From Sthenelais limicola (Eukaryota > Annelida > Polychaeta > Phyllodocida > Sigalionidae): a DNA stretch of 64,000 bases. The DNA lies in NCBI GenBank assembly GCA_942159475.1, contig OW804094.1, positions 134,898,755 to 134,962,754 on the forward strand, written 5' to 3'. Under the pieces are notes generated by a model, which was given only the letters and a program-made list of their open reading frames with translations, searched no databases and was not told the DNA's origin. Each line of letters opens with the position of its first letter. Position 1 is the first letter of the stretch. Both the position numbers and the translations under genes were made by a program. Below, piece after piece: positions 34,564 to 47,295 of this stretch.

Positions 34564-35076
34564 GTTCCCAAACGTGCATGGGGTTTGTGCAATTCTACTT
34601 TCCGTGTCTCGGGGCGATTGGTTCATCTCTTGCTTCTTGACATTCGAGGTATTTAAAGGGAAGTCGATTTTAGTTATTTTGCTTTACAAATGGCCGAAAT
34701 ATACGTGGACGGATCCGATATTGGATTATAAAACCTTCGGAAATTACACCAACAAGGATTTTTCTCATACAATGGAATAATCAGGTCGGAACATACAGAG
34801 AAAGAGAACCGATGGGGGGAAACGCAATCCATAAGGAAGTCTCCGCACGAGTGGAATTCGAGAGCATTTGGAATAACTCAATTTACATAAATAAAACAAA
34901 TCTACTACGGCCTGTCAATTAAAAAACATAGCCCACGATGGGATGTAACTATACACACACGAATAACGCATTGAAACAGTATGATTCTAAGAAAATGATT
35001 TTCAATATAGAAGGATAAATTCCGATTGAATACTGGAATATTGTCTGCAACTAAGACATCTCTTCATTGCGTTGTC

Positions 35077-38000
35077 ATGGCCACACTGAAGAAACCAGGG
35101 CCGGTACAAATGCCAAAGAAGCCTGTGGTTGTTGGCGACAAACTCTTCACCAACACATCAAAAGTAATTAATTTATTTTCTAATTAATTTTACCATCTAA
35201 CGTTCTCATGACGATTGCCAACAATTGAGAATATACATCAAAATACAGACAAAGTCATTTACATTGTTTACGGATGGGTTTTTAAAATAGAAATGATTAA
35301 TTATTAAATAAATATTGAATATTCTACGATTGTTTTCCAGAGATGGATCAGCACTGCCAACTTAAGGGAAGATGTTGTTATGGTACGAAGGATAAACCAC
35401 ATTGACACTGAAAAGAGGGCAGCGCAACAAGAATATGACTACCGTATGAAGGTAAATTGTAGGTCTAAATGTGACGGGTTACAGAAACATGAGTCGATCA
35501 CAAGTCGCCAAAATTGGTGTTTTTGGCGGTGTTTTTCGCTATTAATAGCATGAATAAATGAGCCAAATGTCAAGATTGTGTATTGAATATATCTATGCAT
35601 ATCTAAGGTTACCCTAATTAAGGAGTATATTTAACTACTTTACCAGTGATCGACTGTTAAGGGCCTAGTCCACTAAGCCGATTCCCATGCGATTCCCACA
35701 GACATTAGTGGAAAGGAGTATTCTGCTGCGCAAAATCGCATGGGAATCGGCTTAGTCGACTAGGCTCTAAAAGACATGTTGCGAACATTCTTCTCATGCA
35801 TAAGAAGATATAGAAGTACTTATTGGAGGTCCTGATGTTTACCATCATTGGGATCGGCTTTCCAAACATGATGGTACCTAAATATCCATTTTTTGCGACT
35901 TAGGAGTTATTTTCCTGTGACAGATCACACATATTATACTTAGCTTGATGTACTGTTCCGATTTTTACCATCAAAATCATATTAATCATTGCAATTACCA
36001 CAGAACTTTAGTTTTTTCAGTTATTACATGACTACTTTAAAATGAAATAGACAATAATTGACTTTCGATGACATATAATACCAATATAGATGAGTAAACT
36101 GTAATATTGATAGCACTCTTGTCAAACTTGATATGTTGGTCTTTTATCAATTTCCACCCACTCACTTAATCCTTAATCCTCCTTGGAAATGCTATGTAAC
36201 AAAGATCATACTGATTGTAACTATCATCATTGTATAAAGATTATTTGTTCTAATATATTGTGTATGTCAGGACATAACGAAAACCACATCGTGTTGTGAT
36301 GCTGCATTGATTAATATTTCCCGAATAAAATATAATCATAAAAAACAAAATTACCAACAGCCATGGGCTGCATTCAAACCATTTTAGATAGACAATGCAA
36401 CACACAATTTATTCTAATTTATCAGCGCGATATTACCATCATTATTACTTGTTATGTTTTCCAGTCCTTTAGAGATAAATGGGATAAGAAACTTGATAAG
36501 AACCGATTAACGAAGGTACCAGAAGCGAGGAAAACTGAAGAGAAAAAGAAAGAGGTGGCAGCATACCTCAGAGATGTTTACTCTGACACCAGCAGTACTG
36601 CCGCCTTCGACATGAGTGCAGCGCTTCAATTATTCCAGAGTATGAACAAGGTACAAGAAATTCCGATGATGTTTTTACTGTCCATTCTTGAGTATACTCT
36701 ACCAGCAACTGATGGGTTTCAAAATACATAACACATACATAACACATGCATGCATAACACATGCATGTATATACCCATAAATATATTAAAAAAGAATATA
36801 TATATACCCATAAATATACACATAACATACTTGTATATGATATACCTACACCAACCTACATACATACATGTACGTGTACATACATACATGTATACTAACA
36901 TGTATACATACATGTTATTGTATACATTCTGATTTATTATATATATGCCTTTAATTATATAAACAGAACACATTTTTTAGTCGTAAAGTTAGACTTTGTG
37001 GTAAACTTGGTAAAAAAACCATATTGGTTAATTGTGATGGCTACCAGACGTTACGTCAGAAATACGCACTGTGAATAACTCACTCTAAGATAAGTTGTTT
37101 TCATAATACATATAAATGCATGTTTATACGTATCTATGTACATAACATAACATAACATAAATAAAGCCCATATGCATGCATACATTATGCACATCTGCAT
37201 TTAGATGCACATCATGTACAGACATATACATTGAAAATACAGACGTGCATTCTGCCTATGTCTCATAATTATTTGAAATTAATTGCGTATAATTATTAAT
37301 CTAGTCGACACTTACAATAGTCACTTTCACTAACACGCAAATTCAGGCTTACAGCCACCATTGGTCTATTTCTTTAGGAACTTAAACATCATCGAATAAT
37401 CGGTTCCAAAACCTCAGCATCACCACATAATTAAGAAATAGAACCAGAAATGGTTGAAACACTTCATTACAATAACCATTATATGTATTCATATTATTCA
37501 TCAGGGAAAGAAAAAGGTCAAGAAAACAAAGAAGATTGCTGATATACAGGAACAGATTGGCGAGAGTGAAGGAGAGGAGGAGATAGACACCCCACAAAAG
37601 CGTTTTTCCATTGCATCTATCCCAGCTACAAATGATAATTCTGGAGATGTAGTGGAGGAACTACATGCTAGGCTCAAATCCTTGCAACGACCAGTAAAAA
37701 GCGCAGGAGATATAAAGGTACACTTTTACAATATTTCTATCTATAGTTTATAGCAAATCAACTGCAAAAACTTAACATGTTATAAAAGTGCCGAAGTTTG
37801 GTCTCATTTGAATGAAATTAAATCTATCCAGGTAGGAATTATAGCATAGCATGGGATTGCTTGCTGCGACCTGTTAATCTTAGAAATCTATTTAACGCAG
37901 CTGAGTCTATTCGTAAAATGGTTTAATTACCACATTCAAATTTGTGCACATAAGATAATAATATTACGGTACCCGCCAGATCAACAGTGTTGAAGGCCGT

Positions 38001-39264
38001 GTCCTTTTCTTGTATATTTATTCCACGATTTGGCCGTGAGCGTACAATATAATCGATATACTTGCCGCTCACAAGGTGGACAAATATAAATTCCCTGTAT
38101 TGTACAGGGACTTGGGAGACAACACAGTTTGATGAAATTAATGCAAATAAAGTTGTTTTAAGTTAAGAATCATGGAATGAAAGCAAGAATAGCAAAGTAT
38201 CGCGTCTTTGGGGGCCTATATTCTCCTCGTATGGCCGAAAAACAACTCGGCCTACGGCCTCGCTCGTTGTTTTCGGCCATACTCGGAGAATATAGCCCCC
38301 CTCATACGCGATACTATGCTGTTCTTGCTATAATATCGTGAATAAAAGTTGTATAATAATAATCCTTTTTGTTTGCCTTTATACCTGGCAGTTTAGTCGA
38401 GCTTAAACTCGCAAAATACCACGAGAAAACTTCAGGCTTAGGCGTGCTAAACAATAATCGAAATAATTGATTGACTAGTTTTTGTGATTATAAAAGGTGT
38501 GCTGTGAAGAAATCGTAATGTTAAAATATAAACATGTACATACTGACTGTATTAATCGAAGCTTGAATTCAGCTTCATGTGAATATCAATGTGTTGCAAT
38601 TGAACTCAATTAAAATGAATAAAAAAACCTTTAAAAACCCCCAATAAATTACCAAGCAATCCACTGGCTATTTCAGGCTCCCATTTACCGCCCCATGCTA
38701 ACGAGAAGGAGCCAGAGTTTCTCCAAACTACCCGATCCAGGTTTTCGCGTCTATACACCAGATGACGATGGCCTCATGGAGGAAATCAGAGATGCTAATA
38801 CCATATCACCGGGAGTAGTAACGCATCCAAAAGAAGAACATGTTCCACAAGAAAACCAGGTTAAAGACAGGGAAACAGAAGTCGACGATTCTGAGGAGGA
38901 AGAGCACGAGAGTGCTGTGATTTCAGAAGATGGAAGTCTCCAATTGGACAAGCTGTGTTTAACTCCGAGAGCCCTCCCTCCCCTTTACCAGACAAAGTCC
39001 AAGAAACCAAACGTAAGACCTTGGGATTATCCCCTAGCGGGATCAGTCCGAACCCCTCCAGATAAAGTGGATAAAGAAGCCCATAAGTCAGACGCTACAT
39101 TCTCAGACCAGTCCGTAGATCTGAAACATTGTCGTTACTTGAGGTTGGCACCGACAAGGAAACCTACTAAAAAGCGCCATAAGTCAAGGAAGAAAGAGCA
39201 ATTTATTATGATTGTAGCAGGTCATCCCCAACAGCCGGACGTACTACCAGTGCACAACAAGTAA
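35077..39264 (+). CDS. Uncharacterised protein, 394 aa, five exons
   Basis: Exons are 35077-35163, 35341-35451, 36465-36650, 37505-37717 and 38677-39264, all phase 0, with clear tttccag/tttcag acceptors. The start MATLKKPGPV is the first ATG before the donor. It has no signal peptide or membrane segment. Residues 30-128 are helical and charged (LREDVVMVRRINHIDTEKRA, FRDKWDKKLDKNRL), suggesting a coiled coil. Residues 129-160 are Lys-rich then acidic (GKKKVKKTKK, GESEGEEEID). A probable short helix follows (VVEELHARLKSLQRP). The last half is disordered, acidic then basic (TRKPTKKRHKSRKKEQ), ending LPVHNK. I do not recognise the family. The consistent phase-0 exon structure supports a real gene, probably cytosolic, cytoskeletal or ciliary, but that is only a guess. 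Confidence 0.8.
35471..35931 (+). mobile_element. Family C element copy 1, interrupted
   Basis: Begins gttacagaaacatgagtcga and ends tttttgcgacttaggagtta and onward to about 35931, matching the ends of the copies at 60228 and 63265. It shares ttaccatcattgggatcggc with them. It sits in an intron of the 394-aa gene and is split by the insert at 35661. Confidence 0.85.
35661..35767. mobile_element. 107-bp Harbinger-like MITE nested in family C
   Basis: The ends gggcctagtccactaagccg and the reverse complement of the right end (gagcctagtcgactaagccg) agree over about 33 bp with two mismatches. Flanked by TAA on both sides (35658-35660 and 35768-35770). TIRs starting GGGCCT with a TAA duplication fit the PIF/Harbinger group. 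Confidence 0.85.
36722..36915. repeat. Low-complexity CATA/CATG-rich tract
   Basis: Irregular short-period repeats (cataacacatgcatg, tacccataaatata, tacatacatgtacgtgtaca) in an intron. This explains the apparent ORFs here on both strands. Confidence 0.8.
38182..38329. mobile_element. Foldback element with about 65-bp arms
   Basis: The left arm (38182-38246, agcaagaatagcaaagtatc to ggccgaaaaacaac) and right arm (38265-38329, gttgttttcggccatactcg to tgttcttgct) are about 90% inverted copies around an 18-nt loop. It lies in the last intron of the 394-aa gene. The transcribed RNA could form a long hairpin. Confidence 0.9.
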
Positions 39265-39486
39265 ACCAAATGTGCTTGAACTCAGTCGTTCTGATCACTA
39301 GGATAAGGCAGTGAACAGATTGCACCATTCATTATTAAAGGTGTTGATCCCAATATTACGTAATAATGAGGTAATCACTATTCGTGAGCGTACCTGAAGC
39401 TCACAGTAACCGAGACTTATGGACGGAAGGGGGCCAACCCCCATTAGGACCCTTTTACCTTCGATGTGCATTTACAAGTGCTTAGC

Positions 39487-39492
39487 AATAAA
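39487..39492 (+). promoter_or_regulatory. Poly(A) signal of the 394-aa gene
   Basis: AATAAA 223 nt past the stop codon. The 3' UTR just before and after it contains two small perfect dyads: gggggccaaccccc at about 39429 and cacc-ttttc-ggtg at about 39501. Confidence 0.55.
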
Positions 39493-40340
39493 ATAGAGCA
39501 CCTTTTCGGTGCATCGATTTATCATTCGAAAGGATGCCAAAGTAGTTCTAAAAGAGAGAGACTGAACAAGGCTGAAATACCCTCAGTAGCAACAGGGCCA
39601 GGAAGTCCACTCTGTATTAAAATATAATAAACTAATAATTACCCTAATAATCTGATGCTATTTCACATAGACGTCCGTACAATGCCAAGCTATGAGTTCA
39701 ATTCTTGTAAGAAACTGGACTTCATCATATATATTCGTTAATCTAGGCAACAACTATCTCGGATTCGTAAAATAAAATGGTAAATATATGCGAGCATATT
39801 TTATATGCTTGAATATAAGATTCTATTGTATACATACATACCATTATTATATTCAAATGGATATTTCAGAAGACAAATACATATTAGAATGTACATACTT
39901 TAGGCAACGTTTGAAAAGATCCATGATGTATATAAAGTGTTTTTCATGTGAACTCATTAAATGTGTTATTGGCCTTGATGAAATAAAAAGAATATATAGC
40001 ATGAGGACTTTACTCATCAAATTTCAAATATTATCCTTGAGAACACTGATAGTCTCCTGTGTAAATATGCAAGAAGTGTTTCAGAATATTTCTATTGGAG
40101 CGTCTACAGATAAAGTTTCGTATAATTATAGAGTATCCTGCAGTAGTTTGTAGTTGAACAGGAAGTTGCGCGATTACTACAATTGCTGAGTCAATGGTTC
40201 CTTTCCATATACTACTTGTCAGACCAGTGGTTCCATTTGTCTTCACCAGAGGACAGTATAGGCGCGCACAAGCACCGTAGCGGTGCTGGGAGCGGGACCG
40301 GCTCCGATGCCGTCCTTTCGTCCCTTGTCCACCGGCTCCA

Positions 40341-40390
40341 CGGCAATGTGACCCCCCCCCCCCCCCCGCCACACACACACACACACACTC
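40341..40390. repeat. Poly-C then (CA)n microsatellite
   Basis: A run of about 17 C is followed by a (ac)n tract. The 90 bp to its left (about 40255-40345) are strikingly GC-rich, with a short dyad agcaccgtagcggtgct. Confidence 0.9.
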
Positions 40391-40950
40391 AGCATATTAG
40401 ATGGACGCCAATGCCCATTCCCTAATCTCAAAAGCCTGAATTCTGGTGACCTACAATGTCTAATTAGTTTTATGGGCTGGTTTTGAACATCCCCTTTAAA
40501 AGATATTTCTGGGCTAGTTAATGTACCGCCTTCCCTGAAAATTTGGGAACACGCTCCATTCTCGCTCCATTTCTCAGTCACACACAACATCGCCAAAACG
40601 AAAATAATATGTAACTGTAAAGTACAAAGTATTTATAACCACTAGCATCCCCTGCATTGGCGAAGGATGTGAAATAGACATCACCAAACATCACCGTGAG
40701 CTACCGTGGGAAAGTGGGCGGGGGAAGCGGAGAAAAAGGGAAAGCAGGTCATTGGGGACCCCGTGGATGCAACTCGTTTTAAAATAAAACTTATATAACT
40801 ATTACGATACATTATCACTTTTGAATTGTGTTCCAAATAAGCTGCACAATTTGCTGATTTTTTTATTAAGTTAAACGAATACAAAACTAATGATCATCTA
40901 TGAATGTTTACTTAAATATACTACTACTAATACTACCAATTTTGACATGT

Positions 40951-40990
40951 TAGTATGTTATTATTAGGATTAGTATGTTATTATTAGGAT
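40951..40990. repeat. Perfect 20-bp tandem duplication
   Basis: The 20-nt unit tagtatgttattattaggat occurs twice head-to-tail. Confidence 0.95.
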
Positions 40991-41779
40991 TAATACCCGC
41001 AATCTTAATTACTCCTTTCCTGAGATACCTAACATCAGAATATATCAATTTCATGATTATCATAATAATATCCATATCAATGAATTTAATAAAATTGTAA
41101 CGCTGTAACTGGGAACCTCCCGAACTTACTTAAAGCAGAGCTGTATAGCTCCATATTATAGTGTTTTGATTGCACTGCTTGAAGTATATATATTCCTAAA
41201 ATAGTAATAGAATTCCCATGGGGGAAATCAGCAGGGTAAAATTGATACTGTTCACCGATCCAGTCTTGTCATCAGATTGAGCGCATCCTCCCACCACAGA
41301 TAATGATGACTCCTCGAGGCTTTCGACGCAGCTTAACCTTGTCCAACCGACCGAAAGCCTTTTTCCCAAACACGAATAGAACGGATAAAACATGAAACCA
41401 GGCTTTTGATGAGGGATTTGATACATATATAGGGGATCTCACTCAAATGGAATAGGACAACAAAGGCGAAGAGAATACTTTCTAGTTCAGCGGGTGCTCG
41501 GTCCACTGTGTCCAAGTCACCGCCCCAATACACTGCTATAGGGGAGTTGCGTGTGACACTGCGCATGTCATGTACGATGCCACCATCCTTACTATTGGTA
41601 CTAAAAATATTGGGCAATATTTTGTACTCCAATATTATCATATTTTGTTACCATTCCATCAAATAAGCCTACCAAATGCATGATGGGAAGAAGTGTTATG
41701 ACGTCATTACTAACACGTTATTAGTATACTAACAAGGAAGATGTTTATTTTACCATGTACATATTCAACGCTAGGCTAA

Positions 41780-42067
41780 GGGACTATATTCATAATTAAC
41801 CACTGGGGTTTGGGAGTGGAGAACTTGTGGAAAATTGTATGACTCCCCCCTACTTAAAGTCTTGCGGAAAATGTCTTGCCCCCCTCGAAAATTTGTGCAA
41901 AATTTCATGACCCCCACATATCATTGTAGTTCTGAGTCTGTGCAAAAAAGATGCCCCCAACTAATAGAGTCTGCGCAAAAAAGGTAGCCACCCTCTATAG
42001 TCTGCACAACTAAGGTAACCCCCTCAAAATTGTCCTCTCCCCCCAGTTATTAAAAATGAAAAGTCCC
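41780..42067. mobile_element. Harbinger-like MITE with internal tandem repeats
   Basis: Ends gggactatattcataattaa and ttattaaaaatgaaaagtccc form imperfect TIRs, with TAA on both sides (41777-41779 and 42068-42070). The interior consists of four to five degenerate units of about 45-50 nt, each with a tcttgcggaaaatgt / agtctgcgcaaaaaaggt-type core followed by a C-rich tail. Confidence 0.75.
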
Positions 42068-42822
42068 TAAATAAGCAAAAGGGTTCATAAATAGGCCATA
42101 CGGATTTAGAATGTGCCCTTTTAATTTATTAAACGAATAAAACATTGGTTGGTCCGGTCACTTATGATATTGCATTTGTTGCTGCGCAATATTCCCGCTC
42201 CTTAAACCAACCCGTTAGTTGAATCATTATTTGATATTTCATGCTAAATACTGGAATTGTTTTGTCTCGTTTTTTCTTGTGATATGCAACCCCCGTGATC
42301 CCTCGTAAAACAGAAGACGATGTGGTGTCAATGCAAACTCCGCTATTGACAACTTTCCCCCGGTCACACCCTTTGGTTTGGCTGAAGACAGGGAAGGGCG
42401 TCTAGAGTGGCTGACCACCCCCAGCTAGTATGAACCACCCCTGAGCAGGGTGTACTATTCCATTGTTAACTCGCCACACGCTCGTTTGGTATTTTCACAA
42501 AAGATAGTTTGCTTCAGTGACTTATGAAAAGCTTTCGAGTAAAACTCAGGAATGCTTGTTTTATGTGAATATATCTGAATGTTATAAAGCCTTTTCTGGG
42601 ACGATTTAATCCAAAGAAAATAAAAATAAAAAAATGATGTCACCTTAAATTTGAAGATAATCATTTTCAATAATAGTTAATAACTTATCTATATATCTAT
42701 CTGTCTGTCTGGTTATACAGTACTCGTTCATGTATGTAGCAATGCATATTCATGCCACACAATAATAAAAGGAAAACAAACATTTTTCACACTTTTCACC
42801 ATTTAAGGTTTCATTCAGAATA

Positions 42823-43036
42823 CAGTCTAGGCCCACAGTTGAAAGAGTCCCTTCAAACGGAGGGAAAGCCTCTCGCCTCAAACCGCAAAGTGCCATTTTA
42901 ATTCCATTAAGACCACAAAATGTCATTCTATTCCCATTAGAACGCCAAATCCTAGACCAGGAAACTAATTAGCAAAGTAGGCGTCTAATCACTGACATAC
43001 CATTCTTATCTGATCTGAGGGTTTGAACCTAGACTG
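42823..43036 (-). mobile_element. Family B MITE copy 4 (intact ends)
   Basis: Starts cagtctaggcccacagttga, ends gaacctagactg, with TA on each side. This is the best-preserved termini pair of the family: TA-CAGTCTAGG...CCTAGACTG-TA. Confidence 0.92.
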
Positions 43037-43251
43037 TATAAGAGAGACTTTTCGGTGTCCCATTTCTCCCCATCTAGAAACAGGCTCCTTAGTCTCGACC
43101 TAAGATAGTAAATAGTGGGTCCAACAGAAACCTAAATAAGTCAGAGATGGTAAACTCAGAATGTAAACACTTCTACTCATTGCCAATTGCGATCCCACGC
43201 TGAAACGACCCTTTAAAGGTTTGCACAGCAATGTTGGGTCAGTGTACACAG

Positions 43252-43552
43252 TGGGTCAAGTCACCTGAAGGTGTACAATTCATCTTTACACATCCTCCCA
43301 AAATAATAAACCCAAATTTAAGACAAAAACATATTATTTGAGTCAACGAAATACCAAATATACATTTTGAAGTATTGTGTGTTAGACACTGATACATGGA
43401 GGCCAGATATTGATTTTTATACAAAACAAAGGGCATTTGAATGATATATATATGCATCATATATCAATCTTTCAGGTGTTATTTTCGCTAAAAATATTTT
43501 AACAGATTTTAATAGGTGTGTAGAAATGCCAATTGTACATTTTTAGCCGGTT
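43252..43552 (-). mobile_element. Family A MITE copy 3, decayed
   Basis: tgggtcaagtcacctgaagg tgtacaattc followed by acacatcctcccaaa and aaacccaaatttaagac reads as family A in reverse. It ends near 43552 after gccaattgtacattttt. The middle is diverged or rearranged. Confidence 0.6.
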
Positions 43553-43579
43553 GCTAGCCAGTTCCTCACCGTCAGTCGG

Positions 43580-43685
43580 TAGCTACACTCTATTTGAGAT
43601 CTACTTGGGGCGGTTCGCCGTAGGGCTACCATTGGGTCGCTTTGATGTTTACTCTAAGTAGGTCTCAAACAGAGTGTAGATGCTA
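43580..43685. repeat. Inverted repeat, arms about 27 bp
   Basis: tagctacactctatttgaga (43580) pairs with tctcaaacagagtgtagatg (ending 43682), extended by ctactt/aagtag. The loop is about 45 nt. It lies between two family A copies and is possibly another small foldback element. Confidence 0.8.
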
Positions 43686-43877
43686 TTTGCCCACAAGGGG
43701 GTTTCCTTCCACATGCAGTGTCCAGTCCCCTGTCATCAGCCACCTCCTACTGTTTTGTCCCGACAACAATGGATCTAATTAACTGGGTTATGGGCTTATT
43801 CAGCCGATCTCCAATAGCGTGTACTGTCCATTGCATGCGTGCACTCTCACCCACAGCTTTTTATACTATTTATCTAA

Positions 43878-44106
43878 TGGGTCAGACTTTCCGAAAATGT
43901 ACAATTGGCAGTTGTACACATTTAGTAAATTCTGCTAAATTATGCTGCAATACTAGGTAAAATTTGAGTATATTCGGCATTGCATTGATTTTAGCAATCT
44001 GCTTGGTTAGGTTGAACTGTATTTTGAACTTTATTTTCGTCTTAAATTTGGGTTATTTAAGAGGATTGGTGAAGGTCAATTGTACATTTGATCCCGATCT
44101 GACCCT
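43878..44106 (+). mobile_element. Family A MITE copy 4
   Basis: Starts tgggtcagactttccgaaaa, ends gatcccgatctgaccct. It has the full family core (acacatttagtaaattctgc, gcttggttaggttgaactgt, atttgggttatttaagagga). Confidence 0.92.
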
Positions 44107-44837
44107 AATATGTCTGACTTGCTCGGTTTTTTATTGAACCACAATTTCACAACTGTATGATCAGATACTTATCTTTTAAATGCTTATAGTCTAACGCGCC
44201 GATGCCGCTATTAGAATCGAATGGAATGTTCGGTTAGATAAATACATTATTGCATGTTATGTAATGTGTTTATTTAGCCGTCTAATAATGGAAATGGAGA
44301 TGTTGACATGAATAGTTATAAATAGTGTGCTAGCTCGCTAGACTAAGCCCCCGATCAGCTGATTTATATCACGATAGATATACATAATATGTACTGAGGC
44401 AATGATTCAAAGCAAGTCAAGAGACTCGAGCGTTTAATGCATCACTGGGAGGATTGACATTCTTCGAATAACAACCAATTGTACTCCACACCCTTTCATT
44501 TTACTTAGGCTAACAGGTTTGATCGGGAATTGAGCTTTAAGGGGTCCATATTACATCAGCTGTTGCATAAAGTGGTCAAACGCACCTGAAGATCTTCCAT
44601 TTTCGGATCAGTGTATAGACCAGGATTGAATAGACTTAGGTAAAATATTTTGATCACAATGAAAAGGACCTTACATGATCTTAACACTTAGAAATAATTA
44701 TACCAATACGTTTGTATCAATATATAACTTATAAGCAGTGAGGTGTAAACCAGTAAACATGTATACATACCTCCCCATGGAATACATATGGTGTAGCTCT
44801 CTTTACATTTAATAGAAAGAACAATATCAAGCTTTTA

Positions 44838-45044
44838 CAGTCCAGGCCCAAACCCTCCGATCAGATGAGAATGGTATGCCAGTGATTGGACGCCTACTTC
44901 GCTAATCGGTATCCTGGCCTAGGACTAAAATGGGATTAAGATGTCATTTTGCGGTCTTAGTGGAATTAAAATGGAAATTTGCAGTTTGAAACGAGAGGCT
45001 TTCCCTCCGTTTGAAGGGACTCTCTCATCTTTGGGCCTAGACTG
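44838..45044 (+). mobile_element. Family B MITE copy 5
   Basis: Starts cagtccaggcccaaaccc, ends tttgggcctagactg. It contains gatcagatgagaatggtatg and gaaacgagaggctttccctc. Confidence 0.92.
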
Positions 45045-46421
45045 TTTATATATTTTTTATATAATTATTCTGAGTCTGACGTGGGCGAGGTTGGTAGCTG
45101 GTAGAGGTGACGACTGTACATCCCGCATGCCCTCATGGGGGAAAGAGACACAAAGAACCTACTTCAGCTGGGGGAAAGTATGCAAATTACGTAAGCAACC
45201 AGCTCCCACCACCAATTAAACACTGTGACACAAGCTATTGTTGTCTGAGACCTATTTTTGAATCAAGCGAATAAATATTATGGGAGGGAAGTGGCTCACA
45301 ATGATTTCTGAGAACAATAAATGAAGGTATATGAGGCGCCATACACCGGGATTTAATAGGAAAACCTATACATGTTAACACAGGTCTTGTGAGTAGGCCT
45401 GCTCAGCCAGGTGTGTCCCTTAACCTGGTCAACTCTCTCAGGTGTACATACTAGTGCCTTCAGACCGTCTCCGTACCTTCGTCTCTTCAGGCTTCCGAGG
45501 CGGAAATCCCCGAAACTCTCCGATTTATTGAGTGTAACTTGTAAATGTGCTGTAGTACCAGGTAGTAGTGTGGTTATCACCTGGCTAGTTGGGACAGTAC
45601 CGGACTGGTGCTGGAAGTTAAATGTACTCGAGTTACAGCGGGTAGATTTGCCTTATCAGGAATGGCGACAGATAAGACAGAATCAACTCGCGTAGAAGTT
45701 TGCATTCGATTGGATAAGTTGGCGTAGGACACTGCATGGTGGCTGAGAGGAGGTAAGTTAATTGTTGTTTGCCAAATTTGGTACAGATTGTGTTACTGCT
45801 GGTCCAGTGGGACCAAGGGCACAGCATCACTCATACACATACAACTATTCGCAGCGGCCATGGCAGTTTTCACCTATTTAATGTCCCACATCGACCTATC
45901 AAACCTGGCCCACAAAGGAGAGGTCATCATTGAAAGTTTTGTTTGAGTTCTTTTTCTATATAGACTCGATCTCACACCGGAGTCACTATAGAACTTTGGA
46001 CTACTTACGACTCACAGCTAGCCTTATATATATACAAGTTACACAGTGATATTTGTCGACAGGTAACCTTATTCAGCTTTATCTGATTCGAACTGTTTTT
46101 TTTGCCTATATTTATAGCTGCCATTGACTTGTCGAGGCTCCTTATTGTTAAAAATAGAGATGAATAATCTGCTTCGATCTTGTTTCTATGTAGACCGCCC
46201 CGAGGGACGTATGAACTATGATTCAAAGCAGAAATATTTGAGCATCTTTTCACATGGTCTTCCTCAGTCTTAAAAACAACACATGTATGTATGCGTCTCG
46301 TAGGACCTTGCTGCTGTACCGTGTAATAGACCACCTGCTGATGACTCATATAACGCATATTAGCTAAAAGCAAACAAATAATTAGATAAGAATAAGGAAC
46401 TGTTTGATATGTACTTCTATA

Positions 46422-46648
46422 TGAGCCAAGTCGTTAGAAAATGTACGATTGGCAGGTCTACACATTTAGTAAATTCTGCTAAATTTGGCTGAAAAATAGT
46501 AAATACCTGGTTTATCTGAGTATATATTTAATATTGCTGATTCATAATCTATGTTGAACTGTATTTTGAACCTCATTTTTGCCTTAAATTAGGCCTATTT
46601 GAGAGGATTGGTGAAGGCGAATTGTACATTTTTTGACGAATTCACCCA
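46422..46648 (+). mobile_element. Family A MITE copy 5
   Basis: Starts tgagccaagtcgttagaaaa, ends tttttgacgaattcaccca. It has the core ggcaggtctacacatttagt, gaactgtattttgaacctca and gagaggattggtgaaggcga. A subfamily with the copy at 52890 (shared gacgaattcaccca end). Confidence 0.92.
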
Positions 46649-47295
46649 TATCCTTATTGTTTCCTTTCAGATTGGGTCGATGACCATCCCATGAAAACTC
46701 ATAGCTCTGGCATTGCGGTACAAGTAGCAAGGGGGATTAACCTACCTACCTCCACATTACAGCCTAGTATTGGTGAATGGGATGATGTCAGATGGAACAA
46801 ACCATGATATATGAATGCTAAATATCACATATAGTGCATTGGAGTCTATACTATGTACCATATGACACGACATACCACCATCCGACAACTCGATCTATGT
46901 GTCTAGTCAGGGGATATAAAATCTTGTCTTTACGTTTGCAGGCCCATCTGCACCACAATCTTTACTTAACGAGAGACGTACATACAATATAAACTTAGTC
47001 CCATTGACGTCGACCTACCAGACCCGGACGATATACTATATTGGCTCTCGTCACATGTGCTTACATGTATGTATGTGTTTGATCCGTGGAGGAGGAGGGA
47101 GAGTCTTCAGTGAGTTGATAATCCTCAAATACCAGTCAAACCATTACCCACACTGGTGAATACACTGCCAAGAGGGATTATCCTGACCGTTCATACCCAT
47201 CTACAAAATGTTATTGGAGTGCAATACCCGTTCCTAATCAGGGAGCATCCGAAGTTCACCATTCGTGGGACACATACAGGTGAAAGGGCTATCGA

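Noticed and set aside
36568..36973. Minus-strand frames rich in Tyr/Met/Cys/Val
   Set aside because: They read through a CATA/CATG low-complexity tract.
39500..39520. Hairpin resembling a bacterial terminator or histone stem-loop
   Set aside because: The gene has a normal AATAAA and is intron-rich; the dyad lacks the histone stem-loop consensus.
40243..40596. Minus-strand 117-codon frame over poly-C/(CA)n
   Set aside because: Its glycine/valine-rich run is the translation of a microsatellite.
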